Positions 42,574 through 54,815 of a stretch of 64,000 nucleotides of DNA are shown one piece after another; within the stretch, counting starts at the first letter, position 1, and the number at the start of each line of letters is the position of its first letter. The position numbers were made by a program, and so were the translations under genes. Origin of the DNA: Sabellastarte sp. h YS-2021 (lineage: Eukaryota; Annelida; Polychaeta; Sabellida; Sabellidae); the NCBI GenBank assembly GCA_964017235.1, contig OZ024936.1, positions 57,091,028-57,155,027 of the forward strand, read 5' to 3'. Below the pieces are notes generated by a model, which worked only from the letters and a program-made list of their open reading frames with translations, was not told the origin of the DNA and ran no database searches.

Positions 42574-43673
42574 ATCAGAGGTAGTAAAGATAGAATAAAA
42601 TTTGTTTAACAGCAGATGATCAAAAAGTTTAGCAAGAGAGCAACTCAGAGCAATGCCTCAATAATTGTGAGAATTACTATTTGACTTTTTTATTTTTAAG
42701 CAATAGTATAATATGACAAATGAGCATATTTTGATGGGCATAATTATGCGTTAGCATGGAACTGAACAGCAAAGCTAAACAGACATGAAATTTGTAAGAG
42801 CCATAAATGATATGGTCAGAGTACAAAGAACTTCTGCCATTATGTTTACCATGTTTCAGTTTTTGCACAGATTCAACAATTTCATTTACAGTACAACAAT
42901 GATTATACATGCATATACTATGGGAGCATTTGTTGAGTATATCATTGTTTAATTCCTCATTTAGACATTTCAAGTCATACTTATTATAAACTACAAAGTT
43001 ATAATAGTTTCCATTATTAGCAAATAAGTCTGCTATATCACAATCACCAACAGGATTATCGATAATATTAGGTAACAGTTTCTTTTTACCTGTAATATTT
43101 TTAACAGTGTTCCAAAAGTCACAAGGCTTGTTATTGGATAAAGATTCAGCTAACTTTGAATTTCTAATTTGCACCTGATATTTTGTCACATATTTTATGG
43201 CATTGTGAAACTAACCCAGTAGATCTCCTAATATCAGCTTTCAGACCATGTTGAGGAGACCCATTTTGTTTCCAAATATAATGCCACATACAAGCCTTAC
43301 TTTTATACTCACTGACATGGTCTTTCGGTCCTGAGATATATGTATTTGAAGTTTTTGATTGCTTCACAGGCAGTGATATTTGACTACTATAAATTGCAGC
43401 CTGAATGATATCATGATGAAACTTTTCAATATTTTCATTATGTACTCTGCAATCACTGCATTTTATTGCACTCCAAGGAATGGGCACCTGATGTAAAAAA
43501 TCATGAAGAGTAAGTTCGTAATTACCAAGTTGTACTGCACTGGCTTGTGCCAGTTAATAGAGATAACAGTACCTTCATTGTTTAAATCACACAGAGAGTT
43601 GCTTGTATTCAATACATCAGATTTTACATTTAAAACCAAGCCTAAAGGTCAGTGATCAGACAGATAATCACCC

Positions 43674-44148
43674 TCATATGCAACACCACTCAAGAAAATT
43701 ATCAGATACAACAAAGTGATCTAAAAAAGACTTTTTATATGATACTTTAGTTTCAAAGGTATAGTCTATTTCATCATGAATTTTGCATGGTAATAAAGAT
43801 TCCCCCAAAAAAGAGAAAAGGGAACTATACATTAACAGATGATTTGAGAATGAGATTCGCATTAAAGTCAGCCCCTAATATAACATAATTACAATCACTT
43901 TGTAGTATAGTAGATTTAATGTCTATTAAAACACTTTTATATTTATCCGAGTTTGTCTTGTCATATGGTATATCACAGGGCATATACACATTGATGACAA
44001 GAAGATCAAGATCACCAATGGACATTTGTATGGCGCAGTATCTTTTATTGTGAGAAGGAATCTGAGGAACTTTAAAGGGAAGGTTTTTATGAGAAAGAAT
44101 GGCACAGCCACCATATGGTCTTCCAGTCAATAATAAGTCATCACCCAT
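43674..44148 (-). pseudogene. LINE A endonuclease
   Basis: Two overlapping frames make up an APE/EEP-type endonuclease: GRPYGGCAIL, VINVYMP, ILGADFNAN (catalytic D and N) and SFLDHF. One frameshift near 43840 breaks it, and the N-terminal part is missing. It would nick target DNA for reverse transcription in an active LINE. Confidence 0.8.
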
Positions 44149-44303
44149 CCCAGAAACACCATATAGATAAAGATATCAGAAAATTTACACTCCAGAGTTT
44201 ATATTCACTGTTTTACATGATTTTTGACAGCCTTTTTCACATTCTTTCATTAAATATTCATTTTATCAAACCCATAAATCATACAAAATGGTGGAGAATA
44301 AAA

Positions 44304-45540
44304 ATAAAACATCCCTCATTAGACATATGCAAAAACAAGTAGATCACTCACGAATATTAACAATGTAACACTATTGCTATGCACTGGTATGATATTGTTA
44401 TCTTCATTTGTGTTATATTTTTGTCTGTATATGTTATTTGGGAGGTTTTACTTTTGCATTTGAAACTGGGTTAAGCCTAAGAAAAGACTAAGATTGAGAC
44501 CCTTTGTAAATCCAGCACCTAATTCTGATTTCATTTCAAATAATAAAGGCGTAAATAAATCACATGATTGATCATGTGACATCAAAAACTATATGCATGC
44601 CCATGCACATTAACTAAGAAATTTATTATTCTTAGAAATAATTCTTAACTAAGAATTGCAAAGTGAATACATTTTTTCTAAGAATAAGAATGTTAGTGAA
44701 TATGGGCCAAGATGCATCACTGATATATCTACTGAAAAAAAACAATGGGGCTTGTATAGAAGCATGAGTCATTCTGGTATTCACCCCTGAGGAATATGTA
44801 TACAGCAATTCAGTTATATATTATTGAAGAAAAAGGGCACCAGAAAAATGCTGACATATCTCACAGTATACACAGGTCATGTACTGGTTTAAATATGATA
44901 GATTATCAATAGGTATTACAACCAGGTAGCTTAGATTTTGACAGCATGATTTACAAGTAGATGAGTAAGTAGATTAAGAAAGTAGATGTAGTTAATTTAT
45001 ATATCAGATTTGGTTAAATAGTTTTTGAGGAAAAGTCCAAATATATGTGTGTGCCAAGTTTGAATGAAATCTTTGAAACCTTTATTGCGCACATAATTCA
45101 AAATGCACAGTGCCAGCAGTGGGATGTCTCCCAATCCAGTTTATCTTCTACTTTCACTAGACTAAGAAACTAAATAAAGTAATTAAAAATCTTGAAGGCC
45201 AAGAAAATGAAGGTAATTTGAGTTAAATAAACCCAGTCTACAAGAACTTGGTTATTCAAAATTACACAAGTTTATTATAAGGTCCAGGGTACAAATGAAT
45301 CAATTAAATGAAAAACTAACAGTTTTTAGTAATCTAAAAAAAATCAATTTATCTACAAGACGATTGAAACAAAAATTATGTTGTAGAATGGAGAAATTAT
45401 AAACACCTAAAAAAATTCCGTCATAGGTTAACCAATTTTACATAGGTGTTTTTTGTGGTAAAGATAATTATGAGGACAATAATCTTTTGATGAATAGTAG
45501 GAAACTTGTAAGTGTAATAATAACATGAAAAAATAATTAG
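44304..45540. other. Unassigned stretch with an inverted-repeat terminus
   Basis: Contains 'attcttagaa' words and, at 44679-44708, the possible partner of the terminus at 29219. The rest is AT-rich with no recognised gene. Confidence 0.4.
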
Positions 45541-46700
45541 ACTCCAGGAATGGATGGTTTTCCTGCTGCACTCCTAAAAGTGTTTGGAAAGATCTACTGC
45601 ATTTATATTGAGGGTTGTAATGAATGTTATGAAAAATGATTTTATCTCCCAGTCTCTGGCAAACAGTGATTAGCCGTTTGCCTAAAAGTAATAAACTGAC
45701 AGGTGAGCAAAGGATTGGTTATTGAATCAGCTAACAAGTGTATTATACAAAATGATAACAAGTGTGAACGCAACATCCCAAACAAGTTGTTCCTGACTAA
45801 AACACACCCTATCATATTGGATTCATAAAAGGGAGATTTATAGTAGACAGTACAAGATTTGTTTATGATATTGTAAGCTATACAAAAATAAAAAATAGAC
45901 TATAATTATGATAGTTGACTTGGAAAAAGTGTTTGATTCTATTTCTTAGAAATTTATGTTTAAATTTTAAGTCGATTAATTTAAGTTCAACAATTGATTA
46001 GATGGATTACCTTTTTCAATTCTGAAATAACAGGTAATATATTACAATTCATTTTTACTAATTTCTTCTTTCTTCTTATATTTCTTAGAAGAGGTTGTAA
46101 GCGGCATGGGGTATCCAATTGCCCCCTATCTCTTTATCTAATGTGCACAGGTACTATGTGAAATTATACTAAAAATAGAAATATCCATGGGATAAAAATT
46201 CAAAGATTCACAATTTGTGAATGCGACAATATATATATTTATGGATGGTTTGGAGAGTTCCTTGCAACATGTTTTCAATATGTTAGAAGTGTTTGGATCA
46301 TTATCAGGGTTGAAAAAGAACCTATCAAAAACCATGAGACTTTAGAAAGGGAAAAAGTCTTGTTAAGACAAAATTCTTTGTGATAAATCTCTCAATTATG
46401 ATGCTAGTCAGTTCTCATTATTGGCGATTGTGTTTGTGATACAGTTATCCAATTAATTACAGATCATATATGCTAAAGAGCTATTGAAAACACTGAAAAT
46501 ACTATAGGTGCATGGAACAAAAGATGTTTAACAGCTCTGAGTAATATCATGGCCGTTATAAGTCCCTCATACGGTTTAGAAGAACCAGTTGTTTTTGAGT
46601 ATTCCATTATCATTACAGTCCATTTTAGGGAATAAGGTCAAGGAGAATTTTCAAACTGATTTTTGGAAAAAAAAATTTCATATTGAGAATAATGCCTAGA
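45541..46700 (+). pseudogene. Decayed Tx1/L1-like reverse transcriptase
   Basis: No long frame survives, but fragments are recognisable in order on the plus strand: TPGMDGFPAALLKVF (45541), IVDLEKVFDSIS (45911, motif A), RRGCK..., PIAPYLFI*CAQVLCEI (46110-46165, motif B) and SLQHVFNMLEVFGSLSGLKK (46257, after the degenerate catalytic box). Multiple stops and frameshifts. It is a separate, older copy from LINE B and on the other strand. Confidence 0.75.
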
Positions 46701-48675
46701 AATCTAATTCAGACAATTTCAATTACTATACATGCATGGCTGCCATTCAATTGTAAATTAAGAAAGAATACTTTCTTTGCAAGTTTTCTGTAACTAAAGA
46801 CATTGTTAAAAAGAAGAAATTGAGAGTGAATGTATAATTGTGACTTATAATTTTCAAATATTATTTACATTATATTCCCAAATTCATTCAACTTTGTAAA
46901 GATTTATTACAGATAAGATGTTTCTGATCAAAAGGCTGTAAAGGTATTTATAATAGAACAAAAATCTAGCATTATATATCAATAATTTATCCTGGGAAAG
47001 TGTCTTTAGGCAGTTATTTAATACTCTCCAGGACAAATGTTTAATATGATTTGACTGATACAGAGAATATCATTTACAAATGATTTACTTTGCAAAATGT
47101 CAATTGAGAATCCAAGTATCTGTAGAATTTGTTAGTGTACACTGCACACCATGTATTGATATTAGTTCTGTGTCTTAAATCCCCAGGTTCTTAATCTTAA
47201 GTTCTTAACAACAGAAACTTGACTTGACTTTCTAAAACATTTTATTTTTCTAGAATATTTACAAACTCCATTCCTTTTGTTTTATAAACTCACAAAGAAA
47301 AACAGGTTATATAGGCAGGTGTCCACTCATTCTTTGTCTTTTTCAAAACCACCAGCATTGTATTAACTTCTGTTGGTAAAATAACTGAACGTAATGAAGA
47401 GAAACAGTGTTAGCCTTTCTAAACATGTAATATGTTTAAACTAGAAAATACTTGAACTTAGATAATATTTAACAATTGTATATGTACCTCTTATAGCTTA
47501 TTCTCATGTGGTGAGCATATCATTGAAATCTATAGCTGTAGAATTATGAATACATTGATGCACAAATAAGGAGTAAGGTTTTCACTGAATAATATAATAC
47601 TAACGTGTTGGAATAATGTCAACAATTATTTCCCAGATAATACTATCATAGCTTTCAAAAAAAGTTATATTTTGACAAGTGCAATACATATGTATATCTG
47701 AAATACCAATGGTGTAAGAAATAGGCTCCAGACACGTTATGCAGATCAATATCATCTTAATATTGGAAAAAAACTATGGTTTAAAAGTTTAATAAGCAGT
47801 AGTTTTCATGTAAAACATGTTTTCTTTTTTTTCATTAGTATGCCCTTTATACATGTAAACGGTTATATTGTGTTATTTATTCAAGCATTTGTGGGTACTA
47901 AATGCCCAATTGATTTAGTAAATGAGATTATAAACAAACTAACATATGCATAACAGACATAATGATTATATACTTACAAAGTCTCTATTTCCCCTATATC
48001 CATCTACTTTAATTTATCTGAAAAAAGAACCCATAATAGTGAGTGTCATACAATTTCACAAAATTCTAAAACTCTTTTATTCAATTATCTGATTATATGG
48101 CCTGATTTCATGTTTTTTCCAGTTTGCGCACTCAAAAGGTTTCTTTTTTCTTGGGGAGTTGTCACACTACCAAAACCCTGGGTGGGAAATTCTGGATATT
48201 TGTTCGTTCCTTTGGGGAATACCTCATTATGACAAGAGGCTAAAAATAGATTTGACAGAGGAAGTGACGTTTGTTGACAAACACAAGTTTCCAAGAAAGA
48301 AAATTAAATATTTTTTATGAAAACGGATAAAGGCTACTTTAATCATAGTAAGCTTGTTAATGGTTACAGTTGTTTTACCCTAATACTGTGCTTTAAAGTT
48401 TTGTGTGGAAAAATGAAAGCTGAAAGGCTAATTGGAACTGCAATTTAGAGTCGTGATCCCTTGTAATTTTCCAAGCACAAACATTGAATGTGCTGTTTTC
48501 GTCTCACTGAACTTTTCTTGTATTTAATCTAGGGTTATGGTCCAACATTGCTGTAATGTCATTTGGTTGAATTAAAAAAAAAAGTAATTTAGAATGCGTT
48601 AATATTTACCGAGCCGTGATCAAATATTTACCATGTGGCTGTGAATGTTAGATCGATATCACTGCTAGCGCTGCC
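46701..48675. other. Intergenic stretch, nothing recognised
   Basis: AT-rich DNA without coding signal, possibly including the remaining 3' end of the decayed LINE to about 46800. Short frames, such as that at 48085-48294, have no family features. Confidence 0.4.
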
Positions 48676-49736
48676 TAGACGTGGTTACCTCGGATCTACT
48701 TGCATGTAGAGCTGTGGCACGACCCCACATAGAACTGGAGATTTGCATGAAATATGTTTCTGTTGAATAAAACTTGATAAAATGACTGCAAATGGTTTAA
48801 TGTATGGTCATCTGTGGTATTTTCGTGTCAATGGTGTTTTCGTGCATCCCGTTTTCTGTGGGTTTGAATATTAATTATACTGTAATAGTCTGCAATTTTG
48901 CTTGCATTAATATTTTTAATATTGGAAATAGGTGTTTTACTAAAAAATGTCACGGAAAAACGATTTTACAGATAAGTGTTGTTTGACATATTGATTTTCA
49001 TGTGATTAATGGGTGCTTTAACTTAAAATAAGAAAATTGTATCTTTGCTGTTGTCTCATGACTCCATGCGATTCGGATAGTATATTAATCTACATAAATT
49101 ACATTTTGATGAGCAATATTTTTCAAAGGTACAACCCAGAGCACCTGCAAATTGACTAATTAGCATGCAGCACGAAAACTCCACAGTAAATAATACTAAA
49201 TTTTTTATCTGTCAATTATTCTCATATTTTTGGCTTCAGAATATGTTGTAAAACTAAAAATATTTATTTCTGTTCTTGTAGCTTCAAAATTTATATAAAT
49301 TTCTATTCATTAAACATGTTATATTTTTGAAATTAAGTTATAAGAGTACTTATGGAAATCAGACATTTTTAATAGCATGAAAAGCCCATGGATCACCATA
49401 ATTGAAAACAATTCGTATTAAGCCAAGGACACAACAAATTCAATGTATGTACAACATAAATGCTGTTTTACACAGTTTTTTTAATAAAATAATATTTTCA
49501 AATTTTTTTGAGAAATTGTCCAAAGCAACCTTGAAAATCAGGAAACGTCATTTAATATTAGTCAAATATGTTTGCATATTGACTGATTGTTGAAGAAAAT
49601 GTAACAAGACATTTGAAAACAGTTATGTGTACACATATGTATGATATTTGTGTGTTTTATGCAAATCTCCAGTTCTATGTGGAGTCGTGCCACGGCTCTA
49701 CATGCAAGTACAGTAGAGCTGAGGTAACCACGTCTA
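48676..49736. mobile_element. Inverted-repeat DNA transposon of 1.06 kb
   Basis: Terminal inverted repeats of about 76 bp: 48676-48752 matches the complement of 49660-49736 (TAGACGTGGTTACCTC, TGCATGTAGAGC, CATAGAACTGGAGATTTGCA). Flanks are agcgctgcc and agtgctccc, a 7 of 9 match that may be an old 9-bp duplication. The interior is AT-rich and non-coding. Possibly Mutator-like, by duplication length only. Confidence 0.7.
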
Positions 49737-49789
49737 AGTGCTCCCAATACATGCTGGTTGTGGTATCAGCCTGGCGTGCCCAACTGCTG

Positions 49790-50480
49790 TGTATACAAGA
49801 TCTTTATTACTGCTAGTGTACCCAATGGCTGTGCACCCAATATTTATTTCACTGCTTGCGTATCCAACAGCTGTGTAGGTAGTACTAGGTACACTACAGG
49901 CATACACAACTATCCTGTATCCATTTAAGGCATTAAACTATGTTTTTTCAATGGTTGTACACCCTAAATTTATATCATTGTTAGTGTAACCAAAAGCTGT
50001 GTATGCCAAAATGAAATCACTGCATGATTTGTCACTGCTAGTATACCAATGGCTGTATATACAAATGATATCACTGCATGATTTATGTCACTGCTAGCAT
50101 ACCAAACAGCTGTGTACAGTACTGGCATACCAAACTACCCTGTACTCAAGCCAGGGAACTGTCTGTTCCCAAGGATTGTGAACCAAAGATCAATATCATT
50201 GCTAGCCTACCCTGCGGCTGTGTGCACAAGATCAGTATCACCGCTAGTGTACCCAATGGTTGTGTACACTAGCAGTGATATCAGTCTAGTGTACCCAGTG
50301 GTTGTGTACCCAAGATCTATATCACTGCTGGCATACCCCCTATGACTCCAAATTTTTACACCATACCCAAATTCTGGTAACCCGAGGCAACAAGCAACTT
50401 ATGTACTCAATGGTTGTGCACTCAATATCATTACCTTTCACAGCGTACTCAACAGGTTCGTACCCAAGGTGTTGTGAAGG
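49790..50480. repeat. Degenerate minisatellite upstream of the RNF217-like gene
   Basis: Irregular units of roughly 45-60 bp built on 'cactgctagtgtacccaatggctgtgt' and 'acccaagatctatat'. Open frames across it translate to repeats of LLAYP/SLVYP type words and are not genes. Confidence 0.75.
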
Positions 50481-50652
50481 AATTAGTTTTTCAGGAAATT
50501 TTCAAGTAGTCAATGGGCCAAGGATCTCTCTCTGGATTAAAAGGATTTGTTTCCCTGGGACATTGATGTGGGTTCAGTATTTTGTTTCAGTGTAAAACTG
50601 TTTACAACTGCCAAGGGAATTTGATAAAGTGAAGTGTTTCATTATCATTGTA

Positions 50653-50960
50653 TCCCTGGACAAAAGTCGGGGATACTTAGGATTCAGTACGGTAACGCCG
50701 CAGATTTTACCTAGGGCTCCTCCTTAAAAGGTTAAGTGATGGTTGATTGGCGAGTTTTGTTTCTGGTGGATACAATTTGCAGCGGTCCTCTGATGCTCTA
50801 TGTCTAGTTACATTTGTATCTTTCATTAAGCAAACATTTTGTTTACTTAGTGTCAGTACAAGTTGCTCCCATAAACACTTGTGCCCCCTACCCACAGGGG
50901 TATATTTGTGTCCACCGTAATACTCTGTATGTCACGCTTCAACTATGTCCCGTCTGGGGA
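50653..50960 (-). mobile_element. End fragment of an H3-like repeat
   Basis: 'gtatccctgg..gtcggggatac' forms a hairpin like that of H3 at 13707-13733 and is followed by 'ggattcagtacgg', matching the complement of the H3 end. A second 'gtctggggata' occurs at 50950. Fragmentary, so the limits are uncertain. Confidence 0.45.
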
Positions 50961-51013
50961 TACACTGCGTCGAGACGCAATCTCTAGTTCAAAGTTTATT
51001 TTATGTGTTCAGG

Positions 51014-51121
51014 ATGTCAAGTTCACCAGACAAGGAAAATAGCCAAATTAGCAAAATAGAAATTGATGCAAATGAAACAACAGAAAAGGATGTGACTTCT
51101 GTTGATATTCAGCAAAACCTG
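51014..51121 (+). CDS. RNF217: RNF217-like E3 ligase, first coding exon
   Basis: The ATG at 51014 follows an AG acceptor (tgtgttcAG|g) and opens MSSSPDKENSQISKIEIDAN. The exon ends 36 codons later at a GTAATT donor in phase 0. It is polar and acidic, as expected for the variable N-terminus of RBR ligases. An untranslated upstream exon is implied by the acceptor and was not located. The start assignment rests on this being the first ATG in the exon and on the in-frame join to the next exon. Confidence 0.7.
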
Positions 51122-51738
51122 GTAATTACTGTTTTATTCATGCTCGTAACCTAGAAATATATGTATCAAGCATGAAAAAAACAAATGCAGATCACATTAT
51201 AGCAAAATATATTTACCAATCTGCAACTATTGTTTATAGTTATAGTTACTTATTTATGTCTTCACAAATAGTTATTATGTGAAATTTGCTTAAAAATAGA
51301 ACATACATATTCATTCTTTATTGGTGTGTGTCACATATCTTTAGTGGATAAATTTGTCCTTAACATAACTGTTACAATTGTTAAAATTTTCTATTTAGTG
51401 ACATCTGATGCCTAATGCTCGTAACATTGTTATTTGTCTAACACTTCAGCCATGTTAATTATTGTCTTCATAAAGAGTGACTCAAAAGTCTTTAGGGCTG
51501 GGAAATGTTATATTTTTCGTGTTCCTCCATATGTACATTGTTTATAGCATGTCATTATAATAAATAAATAATAAATAATGTTGAAGGGGTTTTCTTGCCA
51601 ATGACTGCAAAATCTCATGTCAAAACTGCTTTCGCCTTTCGTCTGTGCATTTTCAATGATAGAACTATGATATTGTAGTTTATGTTGTTTTGCCAGTACA
51701 CCCAATATGGAGTTATATTTCTTTTATTTTATTTGAAG
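51122..51738. other. RNF217-like intron 1
   Basis: 617 bp, AT-rich, GTAATT to TTGAAG; no repeat recognised. Confidence 0.6.
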
Positions 51739-51937
51739 GGTGGTAGTGAATCTACTGTTCCCATTGATAAACTTGATTGTAAACTACTCAATATGAGTGA
51801 AAGTGTGCAGATGGAAAATAGAAATTCAGATTCACAAAGCAACATTGATCAACAGGGGACTTCTCAGCTGGAGGATAGTCAGGATACTGATGATTCTGAA
51901 ACACCCCAGGCCAGTGCTTCACCAAGGGAACCTGCAG
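51739..51937 (+). CDS. RNF217: RNF217-like exon 2, acidic linker
   Basis: AG acceptor (tttgaAG) to a GTACAT donor. It encodes GGSESTVPIDKLD and a long run rich in S, D, E and Q (LEDSQDTDDSETPQ). No domain; probably disordered N-terminal region. Entry phase 0, exit phase 1, matching the next exon. Confidence 0.75.
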
Positions 51938-53249
51938 GTACATGTACCTTAGGAAAGGATCATGTATTAATTATTAAATATTGCTTGCTACGGCTTTTTG
52001 AACTTCAATTTCAATACTAAATTGTCAATTTCAATAACATTTCAACATGTTATTGTAGTTGATCAGTATATTATAATCATAAATATCTATACATTTGCAG
52101 ACCGGTTATTAACTACTGTATGAGTCGTAATATTTATTTGCCTTTATACTTCATTACCAGCTTGTCTTGTGTGATCATTTAAAGTTATTAATATACATGT
52201 GTTCACATACCTTTTTCGTACTGACTAATTAGTTGTTTTCAAATGGTGCCTTACACAGTGTGGAACAGTATTTAATATCATGCAAGATGTTAAGGGAAAT
52301 TAATAGTTTTTATAAATATTAAGATTTCTTCTCAATTCCAAAACTACTTTAAACCCGTTACTTTTGTGACTCATCCCATATTGTATAAGTTGATTAATTA
52401 GTCATTTTTCTGTGTGATAATTGTTCAAGCATTGTGTACTCCAAAGACAAAAATTGCCATCAGAGACATCTGTAGTATAATGTATCTGTTACACTTGTGG
52501 TCAATGGCAGGGATGGGGTCAAATACATGTAAATGTATTTAAATACAAATACAAATACTTTCAAAATTTTAAAATACAAATACAAATACTTTTTTGTGAG
52601 TGTATTTGAAATACTTTCAAATACTTTTAGACAAAGTATTTGAAATACTTTTCAAATACTTTCAAATACTTTTCCATTTGCGATATATGAGAGTTGAAAT
52701 AAAAGCGCATCATTTAAATTTATAGCCACTGATATTAATCCCCCAAAAGAGTGACTCACTGCCCAACAGGGAAGTTGTGAAATTTATAATATATAAAATA
52801 CAAATATATGTGTTCAAAAAGGTGGAGTTCCTAAAGTATCTAACATACTGTAATCCAGCTCCACACTTGTAGCATTATGTTTTCATTACAGATTGTAGTA
52901 CAAATACACATGCAAATTTAAATTGTAAACTTATTGTGATTTCATAAAATAACAAGGTGTCTGATTTACCTCATATGCCACCTCCTTTGTTTAATATAGT
53001 AATAATTGTGTGTACAACCAACAGTTAAAAGTTCCTTAAACATATTTTCCTTTCATAAATTAAAATTATTTAATAAGTAAGCCAGTCTTTGAAAATGACT
53101 CTTGCTATCCTCATGGACTGATGAATTTGAATATGGCTTGTGGTGGTTATGCCTTAGAGTCCGCCTGCATGCACAGATCAAGTGATATAAAAGTTTAGAA
53201 TACAATAGCATTTAAAACAATAATTTTAAACTCTATTATGTGAATCCAG
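51938..53249. repeat. RNF217-like intron 2 with an AT-rich repeat
   Basis: Bases 52505-52690 begin 'cagggatggggtcaaatac' and consist of 'aaatacaaatactttc' words, resembling the repeat at 15240-15420. Such a terminus followed by self-similar AT words suggests a degraded hAT-like MITE. The rest is unassigned intron. Confidence 0.5.
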
Positions 53250-53308
53250 CTGACAGGTGGGGTTCCCGTACCAACTCAAACGCAGACAGTTTGATAGAAG
53301 ATCTTGAC
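53250..53308 (+). CDS. RNF217: RNF217-like exon 3
   Basis: A 59-bp exon with AG acceptor (aatccAG) and GTAAGT donor. With the leftover base of exon 2 it encodes ADRWGSRTNSNADSLIEDLD. An alternative acceptor (gacAG) five bases on would break the frame, so the upstream AG is preferred. Confidence 0.7.
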
Positions 53309-53742
53309 GTAAGTGAATTTATCGTTATTGGTATACCCAAAGTACCTGTATATCAGTTTTATGTGCACAAGTTTTTCTAATTGCTGTCTACATCATCTAT
53401 TTGTCCACTAAAACTACCTGCAGAAGTGAATCTCATTGTTTTGTCTGATAACATATTAATGTCACCTTAAAAATGATCATGGTTTCCAGATCTCTACACT
53501 GGCTATTGAATGGGACGTAAACCCCTGAACTTGACCATTATCCAAATCTTCACATCCAGTTGTTTGCTAGAACACTTAAAAAGTAATATAAATAATACCA
53601 GCTCCTAAATAATTTAAATTCAAGAGAAATTTTTGACATTTTTCATATGTAATATTCATTGTTCATTAGCAGCCTTTTTGAAAATGTTTATATTTTCTTT
53701 TTCCAAATTGAGAATTTTGTGGGTGAGTAGAGTGAGTGAATG

Positions 53743-53962
53743 TATAGTAAGAAATGTCAAATTCACCACATAACTGAAATTCGCCATATGTGGAAACACT
53801 AAATGAATTGAGTTGAGATTTGTTGAATGTATAGTAAATTCAGGCTTTTGAACTGAAAAGCACCAAGTTTAAGAAAAAAACATCTTTTTTTTATAGTATT
53901 AATTGAGGTTTTTAGACTTGGCAAAATTTAGATTTCTGGCAAATTTTAGACTCCTTACTCTA
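53743..53962. mobile_element. MITE with TAGAGTAAG termini, copy 2
   Basis: Diverged copy of the 1150-1379 MITE ('tagtaagaaatg' to 'ccttactcta', with 'gttgaatgtatagtaaatt' inside). It lies in intron 3 of the RNF217-like gene in the gene's orientation. Confidence 0.75.
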
Positions 53963-54066
53963 TACCCTATAGTTGATATATAAAAGTGAGTGCTAAAAAG
54001 ATTAGCAGGTGACTTTTCATTAAATATGGGGATATTTAAACACTGTACTTTTTGCCTGATTTTCAG

Positions 54067-54221
54067 CGTTTACATGCTAGAATTGACGAGATGCTTGCCG
54101 GGGGCAATCTGGTGATACAGGATGAACTTGATGATGACGACTTTGATTTTGAGGAGTTGGCTAATGCTGGCTATCCTATTGGAGAACTACCCCCTCCTTT
54201 GTACCCAATGGGGCCTTTAAA
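54067..54221 (+). CDS. RNF217: RNF217-like exon 4
   Basis: AG acceptor (attttcAG) to a GTGAGT donor, 155 bp. It encodes RLHARIDEMLAGGNLVIQDE, then the acidic run LDDDDFDFEEL and a proline-rich turn GELPPPLYPMGPL. It lies just N-terminal to RING1. Exit phase 2; the next exon supplies the final base of lysine. Confidence 0.8.
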
Positions 54222-54684
54222 GTGAGTACCGGTACATGTAATCCCTTAGTATATAGGGCCTTCCAAAGAAGGAGTGTACACTAAATGCGCCACTTAAAGT
54301 GAGTTTGAACACAAGTACCTTTAGTACTGTATGGGGCTTTTAAGATAAGTACACATAACCCCTATTCTTCAGTATCCATTAAAGTGAATGTAGGTACTCA
54401 TTTCCACTCTTATTTAATGGATCTGTGGAGTTGGTATGTACACCTGTAATCTCTTTTTTATTGGAGCTTCAAATAAAGGTAAATACTCTAGGCATTTCAT
54501 AATTACCTGTCTTCTGTAAATTTGGCTCACTGACTATCATAATTTATCAGTGCCTTTAAATAATCAATTTTTCAAAATGTACACAGAACACCTGGATACA
54601 TTTTTGTTCTTAAAACATAACTTCTGAATTAATTTAATGGGTTATTTTGTGTGTATATAATTTTCATACTTTTTAAATGATCAG

Positions 54685-54790
54685 GTATGTGGAGTGTGTG
54701 GTATGCTTTGAGAAAAAGGATTTGAACCTACGTACTTGCTGTGCAGCTCCAGTCTGTGATGCTTGCGTTCTCTATTACCTAGATGTTCAG
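54685..54790 (+). CDS. RNF217: RNF217-like exon 5, RING1
   Basis: AG acceptor (atgatcAG) to a GTAAAT donor. It encodes YVECVVCFEKK and TCCAAPVCDACVLYYLDVQ. The cysteine pattern CxxC...CC..PVCxxC followed by Y is the RING1 start of RBR ligases. It is close to RNF217 (CVLC..CC..PVCxxCL), where RING1 recruits the ubiquitin-loaded E2. Human RNF217 also has a membrane segment after RING2, which would lie beyond the window. Confidence 0.9.
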
Positions 54791-54815
54791 GTAAATGGAA
54801 AGTGAATTGTAAAAT

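Larger units (their letters stand above)
38878..44197 (-). mobile_element. LINE A, APE-type non-LTR retrotransposon (decayed)
   Basis: Reading the minus strand: an apurinic-type endonuclease (about 44148-43674; GRPYGGCAIL, VINVYMP, ILGADFNAN, SFLDHF), a linker region (43487-42677), reverse transcriptase (42573-42010; LDASKAFDRVN motif A, NGVKQGGVLSP motif B, degenerate VDD), then the RT thumb (41919-42002). After the LINE B insertion the C-terminal region follows (39525-38983; KAFCMPLFGSVLWDF). Many frameshifts and stops make it a pseudogene. It sits inside element R. The clade is not certain (CR1/jockey-like group). Confidence 0.85.
38612..44303 (-). mobile_element. Small repeat element R, copy A, split by LINE A
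   Basis: 38640-38877 (inverted) matches 57730-57960, and 44198-44303 (inverted) matches 57623-57720. The two halves of one element are thus separated by 5.3 kb of LINE. Shared words include 'tgcaatatctcagtcatttc', 'tttttatgcaa' and 'atgtgaaaaaggct'. Ends are ttatt-ttcacca and tggtgga-aataa. The element is non-coding; its own class is unknown. Confidence 0.7.

Noticed and set aside
50078..50595. Open frames of 64, 86 and 97 codons with repeated LLAYP/LVYP words
   Set aside because: They translate a degenerate minisatellite and have no start context, splice logic or homology.
53250..53256. Alternative acceptor for exon 3 of the RNF217-like gene five bases downstream
   Set aside because: It would shift the frame relative to exons 2 and 4; the upstream AG keeps all phases consistent.
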